The notes beneath the pieces are model-generated. The model searched no databases. It was not told the origin of the DNA and saw nothing but the letters and a program-made list of their open reading frames with translations. Shown piece by piece: positions 42,564 to 50,501 of a stretch of 64,000 nt of DNA. Each line of letters opens with the position of its first letter. The first letter of the stretch is position 1. The position numbers were made by a program, and so were the translations under genes. Source of the DNA: Cenarchaeum symbiosum A (GTDB lineage Archaea; Thermoproteota; Nitrososphaeria; Nitrososphaerales; Nitrosopumilaceae). The stretch is taken from positions 1,660,849 through 1,724,848 of the forward strand of contig DP000238.1 in assembly GCA_000200715.1 (NCBI GenBank). Direction: 5' to 3'.

Positions 42564-43067
42564 ATGTCCGAGTGGTTTCAGAGGGTCGGAAGCTCAATCC
42601 CGAGGGGCTTTTCAAGATATTTCATACTGGAGGTACTGCAGGAGAGCCCGTGTACCGGCAAGGAGATCATCGACCATGCCACCAGAAAGAGCGAGGGCGA
42701 CTGGAAGCCCTCCCCGGGGCTAATCTATCCCCTGCTCGGCAGGCTTCTCGACGAGGGCATGGTCGAGGAGACGGGCGGCGGCAAGTACGGGATCACGGAA
42801 AAGGGCAAGGCCACGGCACAGGACGTGGGCAAGATACACGAGGCGGTTAGAAAGCAGCTCGACGTGCTAGCCAGGGTCGGCAACGCCGGCAGGTTCGTGG
42901 CAATGGACCTGCTGGAGAGGATCACTGTCATGGGCACCATGCTGAGCGCCAACGCGTCAAATATGACCGATCAGGAGGTGCGGGGATATAGAAAGTTCCT
43001 CGAGACCGAGCTTGAAAAGGTCTGCGGCAGGCCCCCCAAGGGCGGAAAGGAGATAAAGATAGAGTGA
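42564..43067 (+). CDS. PadR-family transcriptional regulator
   Basis: A 167-aa protein with a winged-helix domain: ILEVLQESPCTGKEIIDH, PSPGLIYPLLGRLLDEGMVEE and GGGKYGITEKGK, followed by a helical C-terminal dimerisation region. The ATG at 42564 is 24-30 nt after the TATA-like TTTATATA; the upstream open frame from 42261 is not used. The palindrome in its promoter is a probable self-operator. Effector unknown. Confidence 0.87.
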   Translation: MSEWFQRVGSSIPRGFSRYFILEVLQESPCTGKEIIDHATRKSEGDWKPSPGLIYPLLGRLLDEGMVEETGGGKYGITEKGKATAQDVGKIHEAVRKQLDVLARVGNAGRFVAMDLLERITVMGTMLSANASNMTDQEVRGYRKFLETELEKVCGRPPKGGKEIKIE

Positions 43068-43083
43068 CCCCGCCCGTCCAGCC

Positions 43084-43329
43084 ATGATAGGCAAGCGGGA
43101 TGCCGCCGATGTGGCGGATGCACTGGGCAAGAACCTCCAGGGGGTGGCAAACAACCAGGCCAACTTTGAGGGGCTGCCCGACACGTTCTGGGGATACTAT
43201 GCAAAGGGCCACAGCGGCAGCGGGAGCTTTGGGGTATTTGTGGCATATTCCGAGGATGACGCCGACATCAACGGGCTGATAAAGATCTACGAGGAATGGG
43301 CCGCCCGGAACAGATCAGAAACAGATTAA
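43084..43329 (+). CDS. Hypothetical small protein
   Basis: An 81-aa protein beginning MIGKRDAADVADALGKN, 16 bp after the PadR gene. Mixed polar composition with GYYAKGHSGSGSFGVF; no motif recognised. Probably cotranscribed with padR. Confidence 0.6.
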   Translation: MIGKRDAADVADALGKNLQGVANNQANFEGLPDTFWGYYAKGHSGSGSFGVFVAYSEDDADINGLIKIYEEWAARNRSETD

Positions 43330-43354
43330 GCGGGCCGCAGTACGCCCGCCCGCC

Positions 43355-44212
43355 GTGAAGCTTCGAAGCATGCTGTCCCGCAGGGGCCCGCTGGTGGTCC
43401 CCGGAGTCTACGACGCCCTTGGCGCCAGGATAGCCGAGAAGGCAGGCTTTGGGGCGATCTTCCAGACCGGATACGGCACGGCGGCATCCCTCCTGGGAAT
43501 GCCAGACTATGGCTTTATCGGCGCCGCCGAGACCGTATCCAATGCAAGAAGAATCTGCGGGGCGGCCTCTGTGCCAGTTCTTGTGGACGCCGACACCGGA
43601 TACGGCAACGCGCTAAGCGTCTGGAGGCTAGTAGGGGAGCTCGAGGCGGCCGGCGCGTCGGGCATGTTTCTCGAGGATCAGAGGTGGCCCAAGAGGTGCG
43701 GCCACATGGGCGGCAAGGAGGTCGTGCCGTACGAGGAATATGCAGAGAAGCTCGGGGCCGCAGTCGACGCAAGAAGCAGCAGGGACTTTGTCATAGTGGC
43801 CAGGACCGACGCGAGGGCGACAGAAGGCCTTGATGCGGCCATAGAGCGGGGCATACAGAACAGAAAGAACGGCGCCGACGCCGTCTTCATCGAGGCGCCC
43901 GCGTCCGCGGAAGAGATGAGGATCATCGGCAGGTCGATAAGGGCGCCGCTGGTTGCAAACATGATCGAGGGCGGCCGCACGCCGACTGCCTCTGCTGCAA
44001 CACTGGACAGGATGGGCTTTAAGCTGATCCTCTACCCGCTATCCATGCTGTACGCGAGCTCCTTTGCCGCTCTCAGGGCAATGAAGGAGCTCAAAAAGAA
44101 GGGCAGCACAAAAGCGCTGGAGGGCGAGATGATGGAATTCGACGCCTTCAACGACCTGGTGGGCCTGTCCCGGATGGCCGAGCTTGAGGGCAGGTACGGC
44201 CGGGATAAATAA
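43355..44212 (+). CDS. Isocitrate lyase/PEP mutase-family enzyme (PrpB-like)
   Basis: A 285-aa TIM-barrel enzyme with VDADTGYGNALSV and the catalytic KRCGHMGGKEV loop; a later EAPASAEEM and VANMIEGGRTP. This matches methylisocitrate lyase, PEP mutase or oxaloacetate decarboxylase members; the KRCGH Cys favours the lyase group. Start is GTG 43355. It follows the PadR gene set. Confidence 0.82.
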   Translation: MKLRSMLSRRGPLVVPGVYDALGARIAEKAGFGAIFQTGYGTAASLLGMPDYGFIGAAETVSNARRICGAASVPVLVDADTGYGNALSVWRLVGELEAAGASGMFLEDQRWPKRCGHMGGKEVVPYEEYAEKLGAAVDARSSRDFVIVARTDARATEGLDAAIERGIQNRKNGADAVFIEAPASAEEMRIIGRSIRAPLVANMIEGGRTPTASAATLDRMGFKLILYPLSMLYASSFAALRAMKELKKKGSTKALEGEMMEFDAFNDLVGLSRMAELEGRYGRDK

Positions 44213-44236
44213 AAAATCGCGGTAAAGAGCCGCCGA

Positions 44237-44527
44237 CTATTGGGAGACGTTTCTCTTTACTTCAATCTCGATTGTCGAAACATTCCTTGTCTTGCCGTCG
44301 TTTGACTCCAGAGTCTCCGAACCAATGCGAATGTCACCGATCTTGTATCCGGCATTCTCGGTCTTGCGCGATATGATCTGTGCAACGTCAACGGCGCGAC
44401 CGATGCTCATGCCTCTTGCTTTTATGCTTACGGTAGGCAAGTTGGCCAGCTGGATCAGCGTCGATGTTACGTACGCCATCAGAGGCTTCTTGCCGATGAA
44501 TATTGTGTCCCGTGTTTCGTTCGACAT
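44237..44527 (-). CDS. alba: Alba DNA/RNA-binding protein
   Basis: A 96-aa protein with IFIGKKPLMAYVTSTLIQL and IKARGMSIGRAVDVAQI, the Alba core with the lysine-containing loop. It coats DNA and binds RNA in archaea. Convergent with the PrpB-like gene. Confidence 0.95.
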   Translation of the reverse strand: MSNETRDTIFIGKKPLMAYVTSTLIQLANLPTVSIKARGMSIGRAVDVAQIISRKTENAGYKIGDIRIGSETLESNDGKTRNVSTIEIEVKRNVSQ

Positions 44528-44659
44528 GCCGCTTGGTCGGATCCGCTATAATTTAAAGCTAAGAACCCGATTTTGCGAAAATCCGGAACTCATCTAAAAG
44601 GATCATGGACGATTGATCCATTTCCGCGGGTGCCGCAGGGCGGGGCACGCACTATTTGA

Positions 44660-44736
44660 TGGTGGACCGAGAGGGATTTGAACCCTCGATCTCGCCCATG
44701 CCAAGGGCGCATCCTACCAGACTAGACGACCGGCCC
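44660..44736 (-). tRNA. tRNA-Ala(GGC)
   Basis: Minus strand. Acceptor GGGCCGG / TCGGTCC contains the G3:U70 Ala identity pair. Anticodon arm CGCCC-TTGGCAT-GGGCG with anticodon GGC; T arm GAGGG-TTCAAAT-CCCTC; A73 and encoded CCA. Confidence 0.95.
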
Positions 44737-44742
44737 GCGAAA

Positions 44743-44760
44743 ACCGGGCATGATGCCCGG
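44743..44760. repeat. Palindromic hairpin upstream of tRNA-Ala
   Basis: CCGGGCAT and ATGCCCGG flank a single base, a few nucleotides before the tRNA-Ala 5' end on the minus strand. It may be part of the precursor 5' leader. Confidence 0.35.
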
Positions 44761-45027
44761 CTCTTGGGGATCTCTTGCCTGATTATTTACGTCTATATGC
44801 GCCAAGGCAGGGCCGCGGCAGGCGGCCCGCGCCCCTGGCGCTGGCGCCCCGCATGCCCGCACCGGAGGGGCGCCGCAAAATCCCCGGACACTATACAGGA
44901 CGCCGCCTGTTCCCGGTATCCGGGATGAGGGCAGGGGGCCTTTCCCCGGCTGAACTGCGAAAGCTTGGACTAATCCGGGCCAAGACACAACAAAAAACAT
45001 TTAAGCATAGAAATCAAGAATAGCGGG

Positions 45028-45873
45028 TTGGTAACAGACAACAAGGCGACGGTAACCTACGTGCAGCTTCTAAAGGAGGACCTTATGATCATGCGGTTTG
45101 TGCCAGACGATGGCGCCGTCCCGGAGTACAAGGCGGGCCAGTTCACGACGATCGGCCTGCCGGTAAAGAGCGAGGGCGGCAAGATCATCAGGCGTGCCTA
45201 CTCGATAGCATCGCATCCAGAGAACCGCAACTATGTGGAGCTGTTCATACGCTGGGTGAGAAAGCCCGTCCCCGGGCGCCTCACCACCGAGCTATTCGAC
45301 ATAAAGGAGGGCGACGAGATAGGCTGGCTCAAGCCGACGGGGCGCGCCCTGCTGGTCAACGACGAGATGCCTGACGGCAGCCCCGACAAAAGGAGGATAG
45401 TCTGCATAGGCGGCGGCACCGGGATAGCGCCGTTTGCCGGAATGGCCCAGCACTTTCATGCGACCGGCGACAAGAGGGAGATCATAGTCCTGCACGGGGC
45501 AAGCTACATCGACGAGCTCGCGTACAAGAACCTGTTCACCAGGCTGGAATACGAGAGCCTTGACAAGGGCGCCGACAAGTGGAACTTTAGGTACAGGGCG
45601 TCGATAAGCAGGCCCCAGGAGTGGTTCAACAGGTCCTGGGGCGGCCAGAAGGGCCGTGTGGAGGCCTTCCTCAAGCCTGGCGAGGGCGGGACCTCGCCGC
45701 TGGAGGAGATGACGGGGGAGAAGATCACCAAGGAGAACACGATATTCTACATCTGCGGGTGGCAGGGGACCATCGACGGCGTCATGGCCCACCTGCAGCC
45801 CAAGGGGCTGGTCCGGATGCACGACAAGCGCGCAGACGGGAGCTTTGAGGTCAAGGACGAATCCTACGGGTAG
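45028..45873 (+). CDS. Ferredoxin/flavodoxin-NADP reductase family protein (paralog 2)
   Basis: A 281-aa paralog of the 2122-2961 product with the same RAYSIAS and GGGTGIAPF motifs and a closely similar C terminus (YICGWQGTIDGVMAH). Start is TTG 45028, ~22 nt after a TATA-like CATTTAAGC. Roles of the two copies cannot be separated from sequence. Confidence 0.88.
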   Translation: MVTDNKATVTYVQLLKEDLMIMRFVPDDGAVPEYKAGQFTTIGLPVKSEGGKIIRRAYSIASHPENRNYVELFIRWVRKPVPGRLTTELFDIKEGDEIGWLKPTGRALLVNDEMPDGSPDKRRIVCIGGGTGIAPFAGMAQHFHATGDKREIIVLHGASYIDELAYKNLFTRLEYESLDKGADKWNFRYRASISRPQEWFNRSWGGQKGRVEAFLKPGEGGTSPLEEMTGEKITKENTIFYICGWQGTIDGVMAHLQPKGLVRMHDKRADGSFEVKDESYG

Positions 45874-45922
45874 GCACGGCCCCTCTATAAAGAAATAATA
45901 TTGCCGCATCCGGCCGCTCCAC

Positions 45923-45996
45923 GGGGACGTGGGTTAGCTTGGTATACTGCCAGCCTCGGGCGCTGGAGATCATGGGTTCGAATCCCATCGTCCCCA
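45923..45996 (+). tRNA. tRNA-Pro(CGG)
   Basis: Acceptor GGGGACG / CGTCCCC, anticodon arm CCAGC-CTCGGGC-GCTGG with anticodon CGG and G37, T arm ATGGG-TTCGAAT-CCCAT, A73. Confidence 0.94.
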
Positions 45997-46040
45997 TGCA
46001 ATTAGACGGTTGAAATAGGACGCCGCGTGCGCAACGCTGA

Positions 46041-46645
46041 TTGACGACCGCCCTATATCTGGCCCACCTCAACCCGGTCACCAGCGCCCACGTGGAGATA
46101 ATCAGGGAGCTGCAGTCCCTCTCCGACAAAGTGACCGTAATGCCGGTGATCTTCCTCAGGGGGGAGAGGGAGGTAAACAGTAGGAGCTTCCCCTTTGGCT
46201 TTGGGGCCAGGAGGGACATGCTAAGGGCCGTCTTTGGGGATGCCATAGAGGTGTCGCGGAACTATACTTTTCATTCCCCGTTCTCGGGGTATCTGCCCCC
46301 CTGCTCTCTCGGCGCTCGTGGGGGCTCAGAAAGGGCATACTCGAGGGGATGGACAGGGACTATTTCACGTATACAGGAGACAGGGCGGAAGGGTGGATGC
46401 TCAGGCTGTACCGGCTGAGGCCAAAGATCGGCAGAAGGAGGGAGGTCTCGGCCACTTCCGTAAGGGAGAGGATCTATGGCGCGGCATCCGGCGGGGATTC
46501 TTCCTGGAAGGATGATGTCCCGCCGGGGGTGGCCGGGGTCATAGAGGAGAACTGGGGCGTGGTGGAGAGGTTCGCCGGCGCCGAGGACCTGACCCGGAGA
46601 ATAGCCGGCATGAAGTTTCCAAGCGAGGGGTACGGCGAGGCATAG
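46041..46645 (+). pseudogene. Nucleotidyltransferase (cytidylyltransferase-like), one-base frameshift
   Basis: The first frame has YLAHLNPVTSAHVEII, the HxxP-xxxH nucleotide-binding motif, and ends VSRNYTFHSPFSGYLP. The second frame resumes LEGMDRDYFTYTGD, then SATSVRERIYGA, the second conserved motif. Adding one C to the C6 run at 46277-46282 joins them as GYLPPLLSRRSW. It resembles archaeal NMN/pantetheine-type adenylyltransferases; substrate not assignable. Start is TTG 46041. Confidence 0.72.
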
Positions 46646-46697
46646 CCTGCGCGGCAGCATGAAATAGGTTAATTATGCCTGCCCTTCAAACGTTCCC

Positions 46698-47615
46698 GTG
46701 GGGTCTCCGCGCTTTGGGCTGATATGGTTCGACGGAAAGTTTGTGCCGGTGGACAAGCCGCTGGTCACCCTGACGACCCATGCGATACACTACGGGACGT
46801 CGGCATTCGAGGGGATCCGCGCCTACTGGGACTCGGACGAGCTCCGCATATTCAGGCTGCGCGATCATGTGAGGCGCCTCCGGCGCTCGGGGGCCTACTA
46901 TTCCATGCGGCTCCGGTATACTGACAGGGAGCTCATGGATGGAATGGCCGGCCTCTGCAGGAGGAACCGCGTGAAGGAATCGTGCTATATCAGGCCGTTC
47001 TACTTTGTGGGCGAGCACGGGATAAACCTGCATGTAACCCGGGCTGCGCCGACGCATGTGGCAATGCTGGTGCTGCCCCTGCGGGATATCTTTGACAAGG
47101 GCGGGATATCAGCAGAGATAGTCGGGCGCAGAAAATTCTCGGACCTGTCGACCCCCGTGCAGGCGAAAATGGGCGGCAACTACCTCAACTCGATAATAGC
47201 CACGCAGGAGGCAAAAAGGGGCGGCTTTGACGAGGCCATACTGCTCGACCACAGGGGGGACGTGAGCGAGGCCCCAGGCGAGAACATATTCGTGGTAAAG
47301 GGAGGCAGGCTGCACACGCCCCCGTCCTCCTCGTCCGCGCTCGACGGGATCACCCGCGATACGGTAATGAGGCTCGCAGAAGACCTCGGGTATTCTGCGT
47401 CAGCAAGGAGGATAAGCAAGGAGCGGCTCCTTGGGGCAGACGAGGTATTTCTGACGGGAACGGCTGCCGAGATAGTCCCCGTGGTCCGGATAGGAAAAAA
47501 GAGGATCGGCAGGCGGCCCGGCCCCATAACAGAGGAGCTCATGCAGGAGTATCAGAGGACGGTGGCAGGAAGGAACCCCAGGTATTCCCGCTGGCTGACA
47601 GGTGTGTATGGTTGA
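46698..47615 (+). CDS. ilvE: Branched-chain amino acid aminotransferase
   Basis: A 305-aa class IV aminotransferase with THAIHYGTSAFEGIRAY, the PLP Lys in KMGGNYLNSI, and EAPGENIFVVKGG. Final transamination of Val, Leu and Ile. GTG 46698 is ~25 nt after a TATA-like TTAATTATG. Its stop overlaps the next gene (TTGA), starting a four-gene operon. Confidence 0.93.
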   Translation: MGSPRFGLIWFDGKFVPVDKPLVTLTTHAIHYGTSAFEGIRAYWDSDELRIFRLRDHVRRLRRSGAYYSMRLRYTDRELMDGMAGLCRRNRVKESCYIRPFYFVGEHGINLHVTRAAPTHVAMLVLPLRDIFDKGGISAEIVGRRKFSDLSTPVQAKMGGNYLNSIIATQEAKRGGFDEAILLDHRGDVSEAPGENIFVVKGGRLHTPPSSSSALDGITRDTVMRLAEDLGYSASARRISKERLLGADEVFLTGTAAEIVPVVRIGKKRIGRRPGPITEELMQEYQRTVAGRNPRYSRWLTGVYG

Positions 47616-48547
47616 GGGTCGCGCAGATAGGCACCGGCGGGTGGGGCAAGAACCACACAAGGGTGCTCTCCGAGATTGGCGCGCTGGCGGCAGTCTGCGA
47701 TAGGGATGAATCAAGGGCCTCAGAGTACGGGGAAAAGCACAAGGTGCCCCATTACACCTCGGTGGATGCCCTGATAGAGCGGGGGGAGTTTGATGCGGCC
47801 GTGATATGCACGCCGACTGCGACTCACGCGGAGGTTGCCGGGCGGCTCATATCCGCGGGAAAGCACGTCCTTGTGGAAAAGCCCATGACGTACCTTGCAT
47901 CCGACGGCGAGAGGCTCGCAGAAGCGGCCAGAAAGAACAAGGTCCTGCTGACATGCGGGTATATCGAAAGGTTCAACCCAGCTGTCGAGGAGGTCAGAAA
48001 GATGGTAAGATCCGGCTCGTGCGGCGATCTTGTCATGCTCGAGTTCCACCGCGAGAACAGGATGCCGCCGCACATAAAGGATGTGGGGATAATATACGAC
48101 ACATCCGTCCATGATATAGACACGGCCATGTGGCTGTTTGGCGGCACCCCGCAGGTGGTATTTGCAAGGGCCGGCAGGATAAGGCACGAGCACGAGGACT
48201 TTGCGTCCATCATGCTCGGGTTTGAAGGCGACAGGGTGGCGGTGATCTCGTCGAACTGGATAACGCCCGCCAGGGTGAGGACCTTCAACGCGGTGTGCAC
48301 CGAGGCGATAATATCGTCGGATTTCATATCCCAGGAGGTGAGGACCACCAGGGAGGGATCCACCGAGGTGGCCGGGGGCGGCGGCGAGGAGCCGCTGCTC
48401 AGGGAGATCCGCTCGTTTATCGGGGCGGCCGAGGGGAAAAACGAGCCCGTCGTGAAGGCCCGGGAGGCGGTCAACGTGACACGCATAGCCGAAGCAGCAC
48501 TTTTATCAAGCAGCAGGGGCGTGCCGATCTACTTGGAGCTGGAATGA
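47612..48547 (+). CDS. Gfo/Idh/MocA-family oxidoreductase (WlbA-like)
   Basis: A 311-aa NAD-dependent sugar oxidoreductase with RVAQIGTGGWGKNH and VEKPMTYLASDGE, the catalytic EKP motif. It is followed by a Trm112-like and a hexapeptide acyltransferase gene. With that acyltransferase it resembles the enzymes making acetylated amino-sugar nucleotides (WlbA/WlbB), so sugar-nucleotide oxidation is likely. Confidence 0.85.
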   Translation: MRVAQIGTGGWGKNHTRVLSEIGALAAVCDRDESRASEYGEKHKVPHYTSVDALIERGEFDAAVICTPTATHAEVAGRLISAGKHVLVEKPMTYLASDGERLAEAARKNKVLLTCGYIERFNPAVEEVRKMVRSGSCGDLVMLEFHRENRMPPHIKDVGIIYDTSVHDIDTAMWLFGGTPQVVFARAGRIRHEHEDFASIMLGFEGDRVAVISSNWITPARVRTFNAVCTEAIISSDFISQEVRTTREGSTEVAGGGGEEPLLREIRSFIGAAEGKNEPVVKAREAVNVTRIAEAALLSSSRGVPIYLELE

Positions 48548-48813
48548 AGCGCAACATGGTGGAGATACTGGCGTGCCCCATGGACAAGCACCACCCCCTT
48601 GAGCTGTTCGAGTGCGGCTCCGACGGGGACAAGGTGCTAGAAGGGGCATTATACTGCACAGAGTGCTCGAGGTTCTATCCGATAATAGACGAGATCCCCG
48701 TGATGCTGCCCGACGAGCTGAGGGACAAGGAAGAGGAGATGGAGTTTCTCAAAAAGAACAGGGAAAGCCTTCCGGAGAAGGTGACCGGCAGCGCGTCGCC
48801 CTGGCACCTGTAA
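48544..48813 (+). CDS. Trm112-like zinc protein
   Basis: An 89-aa protein with VEILACPMDKHHPLELF and CTECSRFYPIIDEIPVMLP, the Trm112 pattern that activates tRNA and protein methyltransferases. The second CxxC is present; the first Cys is in ACPMDK only. ATG overlaps the upstream stop (ATGA). Confidence 0.8.
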   Translation: MKRNMVEILACPMDKHHPLELFECGSDGDKVLEGALYCTECSRFYPIIDEIPVMLPDELRDKEEEMEFLKKNRESLPEKVTGSASPWHL

Positions 48814-48817
48814 AGGC

Positions 48818-49294
48818 ATGAACCACATCTCGGAGAGCGCAAAGCTGGGCAAAAACGTGAGCGTCTGGCATTTTGCATATGTCGGGGATGGCGCCGAGCT
48901 TGGTGACAATGTCAGCGTGGGCTCGCTGGCCCATGTGGATTCCGGCGTAAAGGTGGGCGAGAACACAAGGATAGGTGGGCTTGCGTTCATCCCGCCGCGC
49001 ACGATAATAGGCAGGGACGTCTTCATCGGCCCCGGCGCCGTGCTGGCCAACGACCCCTACCCGCCGAGCGGCAGGCTGGGGGGGACCACGGTCGAGGACG
49101 GGGCCGCCGTGGGCGCCGGCGCGGTGGTCGGCGCGGGCCTCAGGATAGGCAGGCGCAGCGTAATAGGGATGGGCTCGGTGGTTACAAAGGATGTGCCCAG
49201 CGGGGTGGTGGTTGCAGGCAACCCGGCCCGGGAGATGTACAACAGGGAGGAATACGACAAAAAGATGTCCCGGTGGGCAGGCTCTCAGCCCTGA
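48818..49294 (+). CDS. Hexapeptide-repeat acyltransferase (WlbB-like)
   Basis: A 158-aa left-handed beta-helix protein with repeated [LIV]G-x-x units (LGDNVSVG, IGRRSVIGMGSVV) and the ending VAGNPAREM. Likely an N-acetyltransferase for an amino-sugar nucleotide, acting with the adjacent oxidoreductase. Its 3' end overlaps the convergent small membrane gene. Confidence 0.87.
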   Translation: MNHISESAKLGKNVSVWHFAYVGDGAELGDNVSVGSLAHVDSGVKVGENTRIGGLAFIPPRTIIGRDVFIGPGAVLANDPYPPSGRLGGTTVEDGAAVGAGAVVGAGLRIGRRSVIGMGSVVTKDVPSGVVVAGNPAREMYNREEYDKKMSRWAGSQP

Positions 49295-49521
49295 ACCCTG
49301 CGGAAGATCCACCTTTTGACGCCCGTCAGTATGAGCACCCAGGCGGCCACCAGAGCTACTGCAACTGCCGCCTTGGCGCCAGACGTGATGATCCCGTCGA
49401 GCTCCCCGTAGCCTGACACGGTAAGGGGCCCGAGCAGTGCTACCACTATGCCTCCTCCCGCTAGGATGAGGGCCCACATGGCCACGATAAACGCGATTAT
49501 CGAGCGCATTTTCAGGGCCAC
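49285..49521 (-). CDS. Small two-TM membrane protein
   Basis: A 78-aa protein with two hydrophobic helices (AFIVAMWALILAGGGIVVALL and AAVAVALVAAWVLIL) and a basic C terminus RRVQG. Overlaps the GT4 gene by 10 bp at its start. Function unknown. Confidence 0.6.
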   Translation of the reverse strand: MALKMRSIIAFIVAMWALILAGGGIVVALLGPLTVSGYGELDGIITSGAKAAVAVALVAAWVLILTGVKRWIFRRVQG

Positions 49522-50501
49522 GCCGCCGTCATTGCTGCGGTGATCACCGCCAGAATACCAGAGAATGCCGCAAGCAGGAATATGCTGCGCGCCACCTCCG
49601 CCTCTTTCATGGGGCCGCGGGCCAGTATGAGCCGCACCAGTGTAACGGGGGCGCCCTTTTCGCGCGTGGCCCGGAGGTGAAAGTCGTCGGTCGTCTCGAC
49701 GGGCCTTGCCTTGATCTGCCGGTGCTCCACTATGCGGCGCATGCTCGACAGGAACAAAAACGAGTTGATCACGGCCGGCAGCAGAGCAACTGCGGCTATT
49801 ATCTCCACGCCGCCTGCAAGCGCTATGGCGCCGTACATTGCGCCAAGTGCGAGAGCCCCGGAGTCCCCGGGGAATATCCTGCTCGGATTCTTGTGATACC
49901 TGTAGAACGCAAGCGCCACCAGGGGGAGGGGCATGCTGACTGCCGCCATCTCATAGTTTCCGATGATGACAAGCGAGATGGTCAGCGCCGCCCCCGCTAT
50001 CACCATGAAGCCGCTGGATACCCCGTTGAGCACATCTATCGAGTTTATGGTATTGCCCGTTATCGGGATCATCAGGGCGGCCACGGCCAGGTACAGTATC
50101 GGTATGTGCACGCTGCCAAACAGCGGGAAGGACAGGTGTGGGTCGTACGCGCCAAGGACTATGATCGGCGCGGATGCGGCGGCCAGCGCCAGCGGCTTGA
50201 ACCAGCCGCTCATCACCCTTCTGTCATCAAGCAGGCCTGCCGCAAATGCCCCCGCGGTGGTGGCCGTTATGGCGAGCACCTCGACCGACTGGAACGCAGC
50301 GTACAGGACTGCCTCTGCCGCAAGTATCCCCGCCATTATCGATATGCCGCCCGGGCGGGCGACCATGACGCGGCCCGGCTTGTTTACATCCCGGACCGAC
50401 AGGTCCCTGCGCCTGAGCCACCCTATCAGCGGGGGCGTCATAAAGAACACGGTAAAGAACGCGGCGGGCGCCGCAAGCGCCGCCAGCAGCCAGGCTTCCA
50501 A
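49512..50501 (-). CDS. GT4-family (MraY/WecA/AglH-like) phosphoglycosyltransferase
   Basis: A 329-aa polytopic protein with GLLDDRRVMSG and a Lys/His-rich cytoplasmic loop including YRYHKNPSRIFPGDSGALALG, the family signature. It likely transfers HexNAc-1-P to dolichyl phosphate for N-glycosylation. The TTG start follows the hel308 stop directly. Confidence 0.87.
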   Translation of the reverse strand: MEAWLLAALAAPAAFFTVFFMTPPLIGWLRRRDLSVRDVNKPGRVMVARPGGISIMAGILAAEAVLYAAFQSVEVLAITATTAGAFAAGLLDDRRVMSGWFKPLALAAASAPIIVLGAYDPHLSFPLFGSVHIPILYLAVAALMIPITGNTINSIDVLNGVSSGFMVIAGAALTISLVIIGNYEMAAVSMPLPLVALAFYRYHKNPSRIFPGDSGALALGAMYGAIALAGGVEIIAAVALLPAVINSFLFLSSMRRIVEHRQIKARPVETTDDFHLRATREKGAPVTLVRLILARGPMKEAEVARSIFLLAAFSGILAVITAAMTAAWP

